64,000 nucleotides of DNA from Thalassolituus sp006212115. Lineage in GTDB: Bacteria > Pseudomonadota > Gammaproteobacteria > Pseudomonadales > Oceanobacteraceae. The stretch lies in NCBI RefSeq assembly GCF_040372045.1, contig NZ_BAABWH010000005.1. One strand, given 5' to 3'. The position numbers were made by a program, and so were the translations under genes. Shown piece after piece: positions 17,259 to 26,317 of the stretch. The notes beneath the pieces were generated by a model. That model ran no database searches and had not been told where the DNA came from. It worked only from the letters and a program-made list of their open reading frames with translations. How positions within the stretch are numbered: the stretch's first letter is position 1; every line of letters begins with the position of its first letter.

Positions 17259-19100
17259 TTAACTGCCACTGTCCCAACCCCGGTCATCCAGATCGGTATT
17301 CGCCTGATCATCCGATCGCAGCACTTTTTCTAAGTCTGTCGCGTGCTGCTTGGCCACCGTAATGTACTTTTTATCGTCTTCGATCACTTCACTGAGAGCG
17401 TATAAACTCTTTTTGTCGTGATGCTTAAACAACTGCGCTGCTCGCTGGGCCTGATACGCTCGGAACCCCATTAACGACAGGGCTTTACGCCCCATGCTCA
17501 GAGCTGAGTCAAAGGTTTCCCGCTCAATATGGTCTGCCCCTGCGTGGATTAACTCCGCCGCCTCACGACGACCCGCTGCGCGCGCCAGTATCTTTATCTG
17601 GGGGTGATGACGTTTGACCTGATGAATGGTTTTTAACATACGCGCGTGGTCATCAATCGCCAGTACCAAGAGATCAACCTCATCGATACCAGCGGTCTCC
17701 AACAGGTCCATACGTGCGGCGTCACCGTAATACACTTTGTGACCAAAACTGCGCACGAGATCGACCTGCTGCGCGTCGTGTTCGAGTACGGTGATCTCGA
17801 AGCCATTCATCCGCAACAGACGCCCAACGATCTGACCAAAACGACCAAAACCCACCAGAATCGCTTTGCCCTCTGCTTTTTCCAATGCATCCAGAGGGCG
17901 TGACCCCGCCTGCGACTTCACGCCCAGTCGTGGTAATACCAGACGCTCATTAATCACAAACAACAAAGGCGTCAGCGCCATAGACAGAGCGACTACTAAG
18001 GTCAGCGGTTGAATAATGGTTTGAGGCAGTACGTCCTGCGCACTTGCGTAGCTGAACAGCACAAATGCAAACTCCCCACCTTGGGCAAGCGAGAAAGTAA
18101 AAATGGCATTACTGCGTGATGTCAGTCCGAATACCTTACCCAGTACCAGAAGTATGACCATCTTAACCAACACCAGTGCACCGACCATCGCCATGATGAC
18201 CAGCGGCTCTGCTGCCAGAAGGGCAAAGTCGATGCTGGCGCCAACAGAGATAAAGAACAGCGCCAGAAGCAGTCCTTTAAAGGGCTCAACTTCGGCTTCG
18301 AGCTCATGACGATATTCCGAGTTAGCCAAAACCACACCGGCGACGAAAGTGCCCAATGCCGGCGATAAACCGACTTGCTCCATCAATACTGCAATCCCGA
18401 CCACCAACAAGAGTGCGGTGGCGGTAAACATTTCGCGTAGACGCGTCTGCGCAATAATGCGAAACACCGAACGACTGAGCCAACGCCCCACCACGACGAT
18501 ACCAACCACAACACCAAGAACCAGCAAGGCACTCTGCCAGCCCGGTAACAGATGCTTGTCGCTGAAGGTACCGACTTCGGTAACGGCCAGCAGAGGAAGC
18601 AGAGCCAGCATCGGAATTACGGCAATGTCCTGAAACAGCAGGACGGCGAACGCCGACTGGCCACTTTCATTTTTCATCAACCCTTTTTCATTCAGGGTTT
18701 GCAGCACAATAGCGGTGGACGACAGCGACAACACCATGCCGATAATAAGTGCGTGTTGCCAACTATAGGTAAACTGCCAGGCAATGGCGGTGATTGCTCC
18801 GGTAGTCAGCACAACCTGCAGTCCACCCATCCCCACAATCGGCATGCGCATGCGCCATAGCAGTGAGGGGTCCAGCTCTAATCCGACCAGAAACAACATC
18901 ATCACCACGCCAAATTCAGCGAAATGCATGACCTCTTCGATGTCCTGACCAATCAACCCTAGAGCAAACGGGCCAATCACAGCACCCGCGCAGAGATAGC
19001 CGAGCACAGAGCCCAGTCCGAGTCGTGCGGCAATGGGGACTGCAATCACGGCCGCCGCCAGAAAGACGAACGCCTGCATTAAAAAACCAACTTCATGCAT
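17259..19100 (-). CDS. kefB: Glutathione-regulated potassium-efflux system protein KefB
   Basis: CPA2-family K+/H+ antiporter (613 residues) opened by glutathione adducts to acidify the cytoplasm during electrophile stress. Residues 1-385 form 12-13 membrane segments, with SRLG-like start AARLGLGSVLGYL, QDIAVIPMLALLPLL, GTFVAGVVLANSEYRHELE and AQGGEFAFVLFS. Residues ~410-560 are a TrkA-N/KTN domain with GFGRFGQIVG (417-426), VYYGDAARMDLL and HILARA-like KILARAAGRREA; the tail is charged. Overlaps the kefG-type gene by 8 bases. Identity with E. coli KefB is recognisable by eye along the whole length; KefC is the alternative name. Confidence 0.92.
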   Translation of the reverse strand: MHEVGFLMQAFVFLAAAVIAVPIAARLGLGSVLGYLCAGAVIGPFALGLIGQDIEEVMHFAEFGVVMMLFLVGLELDPSLLWRMRMPIVGMGGLQVVLTTGAITAIAWQFTYSWQHALIIGMVLSLSSTAIVLQTLNEKGLMKNESGQSAFAVLLFQDIAVIPMLALLPLLAVTEVGTFSDKHLLPGWQSALLVLGVVVGIVVVGRWLSRSVFRIIAQTRLREMFTATALLLVVGIAVLMEQVGLSPALGTFVAGVVLANSEYRHELEAEVEPFKGLLLALFFISVGASIDFALLAAEPLVIMAMVGALVLVKMVILLVLGKVFGLTSRSNAIFTFSLAQGGEFAFVLFSYASAQDVLPQTIIQPLTLVVALSMALTPLLFVINERLVLPRLGVKSQAGSRPLDALEKAEGKAILVGFGRFGQIVGRLLRMNGFEITVLEHDAQQVDLVRSFGHKVYYGDAARMDLLETAGIDEVDLLVLAIDDHARMLKTIHQVKRHHPQIKILARAAGRREAAELIHAGADHIERETFDSALSMGRKALSLMGFRAYQAQRAAQLFKHHDKKSLYALSEVIEDDKKYITVAKQHATDLEKVLRSDDQANTDLDDRGWDSGS

Positions 19101-19641
19101 GGTTCGATAGCTCCTTCAGGTAAGAGAGCAACCGCGATCTGTACTGCTCGGCCGCGTCTCCCAGAGTTGCATCCTCGGTATGGCGTCCGTGGTATATTTC
19201 AAACGTCGGCTTCATATCCAGATGGCACACGTTTGCCATTCTCGGGTAATGCAGAAAGTAATCGCTTAATGGCCGCTCATTCACGCCGGTTTCACTGTAG
19301 GTATGTTCCGGCGCACCAGCCGTCATCACAACCCACATGCCTTTTCCGGCAAGTTTCTGTTGTTGGCGACCATATGCATAACCATATTCCAACACCAGAT
19401 CCTGCCACTCACGTAACAAAGCAGGCATGTTGTACCAATAAACGGGATGTTGAATAACAATAAGGTCGTGCTCTAGCAGCAACGCCTGCTCGGCTTCTAC
19501 GTCGATAAAAAAATCCGGGTAGGTTTCGTACAGGTCATGCACGGTCACATTATGCAGATCACTTATCCGATCGAGCAGAGCGCGGTTAGCGCGTGAACGT
19601 TGATGTGCTGGGTGCGCGTAGACAATCAGAGCCGATGCCAA
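19093..19641 (-). CDS. kefG: KefF/KefG-type ancillary NAD(P)H quinone oxidoreductase
   Basis: A 182-residue flavodoxin-like quinone reductase, the cytoplasmic partner required for full KefB/KefC activity. Family features: ALIVYAHPAHQRSRANRALLDRI at the N terminus, DLIVIQHPVYWYNMPALLREWQD, YGYAYG and KGMWVVMTAGAPEHTY. The gene overlaps the start of kefB by 8 bases, the expected partnership; the symbol kefG follows from the KefB-like partner, kefF being the alternative. Three bases separate it from yciH upstream. Confidence 0.9.
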   Translation of the reverse strand: MASALIVYAHPAHQRSRANRALLDRISDLHNVTVHDLYETYPDFFIDVEAEQALLLEHDLIVIQHPVYWYNMPALLREWQDLVLEYGYAYGRQQQKLAGKGMWVVMTAGAPEHTYSETGVNERPLSDYFLHYPRMANVCHLDMKPTFEIYHGRHTEDATLGDAAEQYRSRLLSYLKELSNHA

Positions 19642-19644
19642 TAC

Positions 19645-20004
19645 TCAGCCTCCTACTTTTTTGACGGTAAAACCGCGTTTGGTCAGTTCGGAGACCAGCA
19701 AATCACGCTGTTCACCCTGAATCTCGATAATACCGTCTTTTAAAGCGCCACCCACTCCACACTTCTTTTTGAGCTCTTTGGCCAACGTTTTCAGCTCACT
19801 GCCTGCCAGTGGTACGCCACTGACCAGTGTCATGACTTTACCGCCACGGCCTTTTGTTTCACGAGATACACGAACAACGCCGTCCCCTTCAGGAACCACA
19901 TCGTCGCTGCATGAACATTGATCAACGGGGGAGCCACACGCCGGGCAAGCACGTCCGAATTCGGTGGAATAGACCAAACCACCTTGTGAAGATTTCTTTG
20001 CCAT
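19645..20004 (-). CDS. yciH: SUI1/eIF1-like translation factor YciH
   Basis: A 119-residue eIF1/SUI1-domain protein. E. coli YciH discriminates against non-canonical initiation complexes in vitro; its physiological role is not settled. N terminus has a zinc-ribbon-like CPACG-x-CSC cluster; the SUI1 domain follows with RVSRETKGRGGKVMTLVSGV, LKTLAKELKKKCGVGGALKDGIIEIQGEQRD and C-terminal LTKRGFTVKKVGG. First gene of the run yciH-kefG-kefB-tadA, with gaps of 3, -8 and 7 bases. Confidence 0.93.
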   Translation of the reverse strand: MAKKSSQGGLVYSTEFGRACPACGSPVDQCSCSDDVVPEGDGVVRVSRETKGRGGKVMTLVSGVPLAGSELKTLAKELKKKCGVGGALKDGIIEIQGEQRDLLVSELTKRGFTVKKVGG

Positions 20005-20090
20005 GAAGGTATATCCAGGAAGACTGCAATGAGCCGGAAACTACCTTATGAGAGGATCAGGTTCAATGGGGCCGTTAAGGACAAAGGCCG

Positions 20091-21704
20091 TCAGAACAGG
20101 ACGTTATCGCGAGGAAATTTCAGTATCACCTGAGTGCCATGATCTTTCTCACTCGATAAGCTTAATTCGCCGCCCTGATTCAGCATCAGGTTGTACGCAA
20201 CTGTCAGCCCAAGCCCTGTACCCTCTCCTACCGCCTTACTGCTGTAGAAAGGATTAATGGCTTTCTCAAGTTCGGTACTGTCCATGCCACAACCGTTGTC
20301 TTTGACGACCAGATTGACGTAATCATCAGACAACTCACTGGCGACTTCGATGTTGCCACCCTCGGGCATGGCCTCGCAGGCATTTTCAAGGACCTTACTC
20401 AGTACCAGTCTGACCTGAGACGGCACCACCTCAAGCTCAATATCGTCTTCCACCAGCGTGATCAGGCGGATATCGTCGCGACCACAACAGGCCACTGAAT
20501 CGATGGCTTCCCGCAACATGTCTCCAAGGCTGATTTTTTCGCGCTCCAGAGAATCTGAGTCAGCAAACGTACGCAATTCACCTACGATATTCCGCACACG
20601 CTCAAGACTGTGCTTGGACGCCGAGATCAATTCAGGGCCATCCTCTTTGACGAACCCAAGATCGATGGCTCCGCGCATGTTCTCTAATACCGTGCGCAAA
20701 TCGTTATCAGCTATCTTGTCTTCGGCCTGATGGTACTCTTCGGCTAGCTCGATCAGCTCCGACAGATACTCGCTCAGGGTCGCTATGTTGCTGTAGACCA
20801 CGGCAACTGGGTTGTTGATTTCATGTGCGACACCGGCGGCCAGATGTCCAAGAGAAGCCATGCGTTGTGCCTGCAGCAACAGCGCCTGCATCTTCTGCAA
20901 CTGATCGAGACTGGATTGGAGGTTCGTATTGCTTTCATGCAGCTCTCGGGTTCGGGCATGCACTTTCTCTTCAAGCTGTTCATTCAACTGGTTGGCCTTA
21001 TTTTCGGCCGCAACGCGTTGCTCCACTTCGGACTGCATGGCCGATACCAAGGCGTGCATTTTAGAGGTCAGGTCATCCAGCTCGGTGCCCTTCAGCGATT
21101 CTTCTACATCAAAGGTGTGCTGCGTCGGTGTATGAACATCCGCTTCAATAAGTCGACGTGTAAGTCGTCGTACCGGGCCAGTAAGACGTAAACGCAGAAC
21201 CATGAGCAACACGACAATCAAAGCAACAGTACGCCCAAGATCGGCCAGCAGCACAATAACGGCGCGGCGTTCGAATCCGGCAGTCACGACTTCCATGTCT
21301 GCATAGAGAATGATGTCGCCGATAACGGATACGTCTCCACCATTTGCTGCGCGATATTGCTCGGGCACATACAGAGGACGACTGAAACGGAGAATATGAT
21401 CACCTGTGGGGCGCTCCCCCTGGCGAACGGTAAAGTCGGTATTGGTTTCTGTGACTTCGGTGGCCACCACACCCGGGAAAGTCAGGATGCTTTGCAACTC
21501 AGCCGTCAGACCGCGCTGATCATAGTTGTAGAGCGACAAAGCCGAGGTCGTCGCTGCCCGCTCGAGCAGAGATGCGACCGACTCGTTAAATTTGGATTGA
21601 GCATCCCGATAGTCGACCACCATCTGTATGCCACTGAATACGAGTCCAGCCAGAAGGCTCCAGATCACGACTTGCAGCGTCAGCTTTTTATCTATCGATG
21701 TCAC
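20091..21704 (-). CDS. Membrane sensor histidine kinase (orphan)
   Basis: A 537-residue inner-membrane kinase. TM1 at ~8-30, a periplasmic sensor of ~115 residues with no family I recognise, TM2 at ~148-172, HAMP-like linker (LTGPVRRLTRRLIEAD), a coiled coil (~215-280), phospho-acceptor His294 in GHLAAGVAHEINNPVAVV, and a HATPase_c domain with NACEAMPEGG, DNGCGM, NPFYSSKAVGEGTGLGL. This H-box type (HEINNP) is that of the HisKA_4/NtrB-like group often seen in C4-dicarboxylate (DctB) and orphan sensors. No response regulator is adjacent, so its partner lies outside the window. Confidence 0.9.
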   Translation of the reverse strand: MTSIDKKLTLQVVIWSLLAGLVFSGIQMVVDYRDAQSKFNESVASLLERAATTSALSLYNYDQRGLTAELQSILTFPGVVATEVTETNTDFTVRQGERPTGDHILRFSRPLYVPEQYRAANGGDVSVIGDIILYADMEVVTAGFERRAVIVLLADLGRTVALIVVLLMVLRLRLTGPVRRLTRRLIEADVHTPTQHTFDVEESLKGTELDDLTSKMHALVSAMQSEVEQRVAAENKANQLNEQLEEKVHARTRELHESNTNLQSSLDQLQKMQALLLQAQRMASLGHLAAGVAHEINNPVAVVYSNIATLSEYLSELIELAEEYHQAEDKIADNDLRTVLENMRGAIDLGFVKEDGPELISASKHSLERVRNIVGELRTFADSDSLEREKISLGDMLREAIDSVACCGRDDIRLITLVEDDIELEVVPSQVRLVLSKVLENACEAMPEGGNIEVASELSDDYVNLVVKDNGCGMDSTELEKAINPFYSSKAVGEGTGLGLTVAYNLMLNQGGELSLSSEKDHGTQVILKFPRDNVLF

Positions 21705-21759
21705 AGGCGGTACTCGGACTCAGTATGAATTCTGCATTATCACACCAGTATAGACCCTG

Positions 21760-22248
21760 TCATGGAATTGGGACTGAGGTGCGGTCGACAACTTTTCGCA
21801 TCACGAAAGACGAATGTACACCGGTCACTCCTTCAATGCGCGTCAGCGTTCCCAGCAAAAATTGCTGGTACGCATCCATATCCTCGACCAGAACCTTGAG
21901 TACATAATCGGCAGATTGGCCGGTAATAAGGTAGCACTCCAGAACTTCTGGGCAAGCCATCAGCTTATCTTCGAAGTTATTAAACCGCTCTGGCGTGTGC
22001 CTATCCATACTGATGTTGATCAAGGCCAACAAGTCCAACCCCAACTTACGTGAATCAAGCAGCGCCCGATACCCCAGAATCAGCCCACTCTCTTCCAATG
22101 CCTTGACCCGGCGCGAGCATGGCGATGGAGACAATCCCACCTTATCCGCTAGTTGCAGATTGCTGAGGCTCCCGTCCTGCTGCAGCAACTCAAGAATCTG
22201 CCTGTCTGTACGATCAAGTGTAACCGGTGTCACCTTAGCCATCGACAC
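21760..22248 (-). CDS. Lrp/AsnC family transcriptional regulator
   Basis: A 162-residue feast/famine regulator. N-terminal helix-turn-helix (LDRTDRQILELLQQDGSLSN..LADKVGLSPSPCSRRVKALEESGLI) and C-terminal RAM/AsnC ligand-binding domain (CPEVLECYLITGQSADYVLKVLVED). Start could be at the first or third codon (MSMAK). It is divergent from leuA across a 284-base AT-rich region, which suggests, without proving, that it governs leucine synthesis or itself. The SPSPCSRRVK recognition-helix sequence is typical of the Lrp branch that includes BkdR and ArgP-like members rather than E. coli Lrp itself. Confidence 0.93.
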   Translation of the reverse strand: MSMAKVTPVTLDRTDRQILELLQQDGSLSNLQLADKVGLSPSPCSRRVKALEESGLILGYRALLDSRKLGLDLLALINISMDRHTPERFNNFEDKLMACPEVLECYLITGQSADYVLKVLVEDMDAYQQFLLGTLTRIEGVTGVHSSFVMRKVVDRTSVPIP

Positions 22249-22532
22249 TCACCCTCAAATTTCCAATGAATGAAATTATTCACCACAAAAATAGCAATTA
22301 AAAGTAATAAATAGCCCATAGAGACTAAAATAACGAAATATTTGCAACCATCCACCTAAGATATCCACCTACAATATACCTATACTGTTAAGGCAGCCGG
22401 AGATTCTCATCCGAACCCGGTGGCAGAACGCTCACAAGGCCGACTGAAGTTAAACCCAAAAGGTGAACTATCCAGCCCGACAGTGAACAAAGAGCAACTC
22501 TGACTCATCCGCTCAGACTAACGGACAACACC
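22249..22532. promoter_or_regulatory. Divergent lrp-type/leuA control region with direct repeats and an unassigned leuA leader
   Basis: The lrp-proximal half (22260-22390) is strongly AT-rich. ATCCACCTA occurs twice in direct orientation at 22350-22358 and 22363-22371, a 13-base period, followed by TATACT at 22381-22386, a possible -10. The leuA-proximal ~140 bases are GC-rich and can fold: GCCGG (22393 region)/CCGGTGGC, and TCTGA-N9-TCAGA near 22501-22519. No Leu-rich leader peptide is seen, so classic attenuation is not supported; I could not match it to a known riboswitch. Confidence 0.5.
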
Positions 22533-24218
22533 ATGACGACACCGACAAATCCACGTTTCACTCACACCAAATATCGCCCGTTTCCTCGCGTTGCGCTTGA
22601 TGATCGCCAATGGCCATCGAACTCAGTGACGACCGCACCCATCTGGTGTTCAGTAGACCTACGGGACGGTAACCAGGCGTTGATCGATCCGATGACCGTT
22701 GAGCAGAAGAAACAGATGTGGGCGCTGCTGGTGCGCATGGGCTTTAAAGAAATTGAAATCGGCTTTCCATCTGCGTCCCAGCCCGACTTTGATTTCGCCC
22801 GTTGGTTGATCGAAGCTCGCCAGATTCCAGACGATGTGACTGTTCAGGTTCTGGTTCAGGCGCGGGATGAACTGATCGAGCGTACCTACGAAGCTCTCCG
22901 TGGTGTCCGTCGTGCGGTAGTGCATGTGTATAACTCTACATCGCCAGTACAGCGCGAAAAGGTATTCGGCCTCGAGAAGAGCGGCATTGTTGATATCGCT
23001 CGCAAGGGCGCCGCTAAAGTTAAAACCGAGGCAGAGAAATACCCTGATACAGAGTGGGTATTCCAGTATTCGCCTGAGAGCTTCTCAAGCACCGAAGTCG
23101 AATTCGCCACAGAAGTGTGTAATGCCGTGATTGATGTTTGGCAACCGACACCAGACAATAAAACCATCATTAACCTGCCTGCGACGGTTGAGTCGGCCAT
23201 GCCGAACGTGTTCGCCGATCAGGTAGAGTGGTTCTGCCGCAACGTTGATCGTCGCGACAGCATCACTGTCAGTATCCACACGCACAATGACCGTGGTTGT
23301 GCGGTCGCTGCAGCCGAAATGGCGCTGCTGGCAGGCGCTGACCGAATCGAGGGTACACTCCTCGGTAACGGTGAACGTACCGGTAACATGGACATCGTGA
23401 CCATGGCGATGAACCTGTATAGCCAGGGCATCGACCCTGAGCTGGATATCAGCATCGCTGATGACATCATTGCTACGGTAGAAGCCTGTACCAACATCAA
23501 GACCCATCCGCGCCACCCTTGGCTGGGTGAGCTGGTGTATACCGCATTCTCGGGAAGCCACCAGGATGCAATCCGTAAGTGTCTCGCCGTTCAGACCGAT
23601 GACCAGCCGTGGGATGTGGCTTACCTGCCTATCGATCCGCAGGACATTGGCCGCACATATCAGTCTGTGATCCGCGTAAACAGTCAGTCTGGTAAAGGTG
23701 GCGCGAGCTACATTGTTGAGCAGGCTCTCGGTGTAACGCTGCCACGCTGGATGCAGATTGAACTGGCGCAGCATATTCAGGCTGCTTCAGAACGCGAAGC
23801 GCGTGAGCTGAGCGGTGACGAGATTGTCGCTATCTTCCGTGAGGCCTTTATGCCACGCGGTGGTCACTATGAGCTGTCAGGGTACCAAACTGAGCATAGC
23901 AACGGTCAGCACACCATTCAGGCAACCCTGAACGATGGCCAGAATCTGATCACATTGCATGGTAAAGGCACTGGCAGCGTCAGCGCATTTGGTGACGCCC
24001 TGCATAAGACCACGGGTCTGGATATTCAGGTCGTTCAGTACGAAGAGATGTCACTGGGTGAAGCGTCTGATGCTCAGGCCATGGCGTTTGTTCAGATCTC
24101 CCTACAAGGTCAGCGCTTTACCGCCGCTTCTCAGGATGGTGACACACTCGCAGCCACTCTGCTGTCGATTGTTACGGCGCTGAACATTGCCATCAGTCAG
24201 GGCATCAAAGCAGCTTGA
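22533..24218 (+). CDS. leuA: 2-isopropylmalate synthase
   Basis: First committed step of leucine synthesis: acetyl-CoA + 2-oxoisovalerate to 2-isopropylmalate. 561 residues, the long LeuA2-type form found in Pseudomonas and actinobacteria. The catalytic TIM barrel (~35-320) shows VDLRDGNQALIDPM, EIEIGFPSASQPDFDF, SIHTHNDRGCAVAAAEMALLAGADRIEGTLLGNGERTGN (His-x-His metal ligands, family signature). The C-terminal LeuA dimer/allosteric domain (~430-561) would bind leucine for feedback inhibition. An intrinsic terminator follows at 24243, so it is a single-gene unit. Confidence 0.97.
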   Translation: MTTPTNPRFTHTKYRPFPRVALDDRQWPSNSVTTAPIWCSVDLRDGNQALIDPMTVEQKKQMWALLVRMGFKEIEIGFPSASQPDFDFARWLIEARQIPDDVTVQVLVQARDELIERTYEALRGVRRAVVHVYNSTSPVQREKVFGLEKSGIVDIARKGAAKVKTEAEKYPDTEWVFQYSPESFSSTEVEFATEVCNAVIDVWQPTPDNKTIINLPATVESAMPNVFADQVEWFCRNVDRRDSITVSIHTHNDRGCAVAAAEMALLAGADRIEGTLLGNGERTGNMDIVTMAMNLYSQGIDPELDISIADDIIATVEACTNIKTHPRHPWLGELVYTAFSGSHQDAIRKCLAVQTDDQPWDVAYLPIDPQDIGRTYQSVIRVNSQSGKGGASYIVEQALGVTLPRWMQIELAQHIQAASEREARELSGDEIVAIFREAFMPRGGHYELSGYQTEHSNGQHTIQATLNDGQNLITLHGKGTGSVSAFGDALHKTTGLDIQVVQYEEMSLGEASDAQAMAFVQISLQGQRFTAASQDGDTLAATLLSIVTALNIAISQGIKAA

Positions 24219-24242
24219 TCTGCTGACTCCGCTGAAATCATT

Positions 24243-24269
24243 AGCCCTGCCTTTTGGCGGGGCTTTTTG
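24243..24269 (+). terminator. Intrinsic terminator of leuA
   Basis: AGCCCTGCC (24243-24251), loop TTTT, GGCGGGGCT (24256-24264), then TTTTTG and further Ts. One G-T wobble in an otherwise complete 9-bp stem. Confidence 0.9.
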
Positions 24270-24293
24270 TTTTCTAAGCTCGCTATATCTTCA

Positions 24294-24378
24294 AGTCTCG
24301 TCTTGTTTTTGAGGCGCATCTTTATCAGGGCTCGTCTTTTATCAGGACTCATCTTTTTTCATGGCTCATCTTTAACCC
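24294..24378. repeat. 17-bp tandem repeat spanning the 3' end of the FAN1-type gene
   Basis: Four consecutive 17-bp units at 24311-24327, 24328-24344, 24345-24361 and 24362-24378 share a consensus GGNCTCATCTTTTATCA; a more diverged fifth unit can be aligned at 24294-24310. The last unit lies in the coding end of the minus-strand nuclease gene (codons for RVKDEP) and its stop codon TGA is at 24359-24361. Read on the minus strand, the units after the stop repeat the AAAGATGAG...TGA pattern. Confidence 0.85.
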
Positions 24379-26140
24379 GGATGACGCGTGCAGGAATAGC
24401 AAGGCGATGAAATTCCGCAAACCAGGCTTTCTGATTTTTCTGCAAGGTGTCCCCCGGCCCCTTCACCTCCAGAAGCTCAAAGCCTCCTTCTGCGGGGAAG
24501 CGAATTAAATCAGGCAAGCCCGCCTTATGATTACGCAGGTCTTTCAGTAAAAAACGGAACAATCCACGCCATACTTCGGTGGATATTCGAGACAGCGCTA
24601 ACTCGAGAATCTCTTTAGTTAACCCACCCCAGTGAATAAATGGATTCGCAATTCCGAACTTACGGTCGTAAGTGTTCCAGACGGCTTTTTCAAAACTACT
24701 CTGGCTCTCCAATGCCGCCCAACATGCCTCCAGAGAGGTTTCACGAACGGCAGTAAACTCCTCGTCATAAAGATCAGCTGGGCGAATCTGAAACGGGTGA
24801 AAGAATGCGCCGGGAACCTCGTCAAAGAGCAGTGGCCAGAAAGCCAGACCGAAGACACCGGGTACCAGTAAATTCTCGCAATACAGTACGTGGTCGTCTG
24901 GATGGGCATCCGTTAGGGATAATGCCACTGCGCGCTCGACTCCGTGTTCCAGACGGTAAGCTGCGGGCATCGTGAGGATGTCTTGGGCGGGTGCGAGGGT
25001 CTTTTCTATCAGTGATTCACACAAGCCCGCATTGTGCTTCATTTTGCGTGGTACAAAATTGAGCAGGAATTGATGTTCCTCCTCACTGTAAGGACGCTCA
25101 GCCATCGTCGCAGCCAACTGATCAGCTTCTTCCAAACGGTTGAGCGAGACAAGAATACGAAGCCTGCGCTCACGCGCCGGATGACGATGAGAACGTTCAT
25201 ACACAGAAAGCGACCGCTCTGCCTCCCCTGATCGTTCTATCTGACGGGCAATGTCGGCTAAAAAGCGCTGCGTACGTCGTCTTAACAGCGCGTCCGTCTC
25301 GTCAGGTACACGTTCTGCAATCTGCAAAAGCGCTTCTGTCCCGAGATCCCTCAGATCCCCGGCCTCATTGCGCAATTCGTAATACAAAGCCTGTTGCTCA
25401 AGTTGCTCACGGCTGTGACACCAGCGACTGTCTGTATCGATCCGGTAGTCCTCGTACCGGTAAAGGCCGAGGTCCCGCAATACGAACTCTGTAAAGTCCT
25501 GATAGAGATTACCGAAAAACAATAAGCGGTAGGTTTCCATTTCGAGCTCGCCAAACACACACAATACTCGTGTCGGTGGCAACTTCTTCAGGTCGAGGTC
25601 TTCGCATTCACTGGAATCTTCCTTGCGGTATTCGAGCACACGCTCCATCAAAGCCGCTTTAGACAAGGAGCGCACGCCCTTGCCTGAAAGGCAGGATGCT
25701 ACTTCTGGCCGGGTAAACAACCCGAGAGCGGCTGCATCCTGCTGGACTGCCTCAGCGCCGCTGTCAAAAATCTCCAGAAATTCCTCGGCTGCCAGCTCAT
25801 CTGCAGCAGCATTGATATCGGAAATTTCGCTGTAGTTAAGCTTATCGGTCCTGAACCAGTCACCTCGCCGGCTTAGCAAGCGTACATAAAGGCACTGTGC
25901 ATCCTCCGACAAGGCATTAAAGTCATCGGCGAACGCAGATTCCTGTGCAGTCAGTATGTCCGCGTAGAGAGCCCGCACGTGATCGAGAACAAAACGGAAG
26001 TTATCAAGGTAGTACTTCGGAGGGAGCTCGACACCAGATGGATCGAACATGGTGGAGCTTGCAGCCTTGCGCGCCGAATTGCTCGCGGAACTGCCCGAAA
26101 GCGCATCGTTACCGAAATTTGACTCAGACTGACTACCCAT
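24359..26140 (-). CDS. FAN1-type VRR-NUC structure-specific nuclease
   Basis: A 593-residue bacterial FAN1-like nuclease, a family that cleaves 5' flaps and helps unhook interstrand DNA crosslinks. N-terminal YYLDNFRFVLDHVRALYADIL is the usual start of bacterial FAN1 (it begins at residue ~43, so a start at the Met at codon 32 is possible). A middle helical/TPR-like region follows. The C-terminal VRR-NUC domain carries the metal site G541-L-P-D544...E558-V-K560 and Gln570 (PD-(D/E)xK fold). SAP-like and TPR parts fit the PaFAN1 architecture. No helicase partner is adjacent. The coding end sits inside a 17-bp tandem repeat. Confidence 0.88.
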   Translation of the reverse strand: MGSQSESNFGNDALSGSSASNSARKAASSTMFDPSGVELPPKYYLDNFRFVLDHVRALYADILTAQESAFADDFNALSEDAQCLYVRLLSRRGDWFRTDKLNYSEISDINAAADELAAEEFLEIFDSGAEAVQQDAAALGLFTRPEVASCLSGKGVRSLSKAALMERVLEYRKEDSSECEDLDLKKLPPTRVLCVFGELEMETYRLLFFGNLYQDFTEFVLRDLGLYRYEDYRIDTDSRWCHSREQLEQQALYYELRNEAGDLRDLGTEALLQIAERVPDETDALLRRRTQRFLADIARQIERSGEAERSLSVYERSHRHPARERRLRILVSLNRLEEADQLAATMAERPYSEEEHQFLLNFVPRKMKHNAGLCESLIEKTLAPAQDILTMPAAYRLEHGVERAVALSLTDAHPDDHVLYCENLLVPGVFGLAFWPLLFDEVPGAFFHPFQIRPADLYDEEFTAVRETSLEACWAALESQSSFEKAVWNTYDRKFGIANPFIHWGGLTKEILELALSRISTEVWRGLFRFLLKDLRNHKAGLPDLIRFPAEGGFELLEVKGPGDTLQKNQKAWFAEFHRLAIPARVIRVKDEP

Positions 26141-26249
26141 TTGGCACCCTGAATAAATACCTGTGCATTACTTCGCACAAGTTTAACAGGTAGATCGTCG
26201 GCTCACCTTAATGCAGATGTTGTCAGCAGGTATTCGTCGTGAAGAATGG

Positions 26250-26273
26250 GAGGTGGCCAGTCTTGGCCACCTC
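26250..26273 (-). terminator. Stem-loop downstream of the small membrane protein gene
   Basis: GAGGTGGCCA (26250-26259) pairs perfectly with TGGCCACCTC (26264-26273), loop GTCT. On the minus strand it is followed by CCCATTCTTC, a weak T tract, so termination of the small membrane protein transcript is plausible. Confidence 0.5.
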
Positions 26274-26317
26274 TGGCAGGTATGTGTCTATAGCGGGTAT
26301 GTGTATAGGACTATCTA

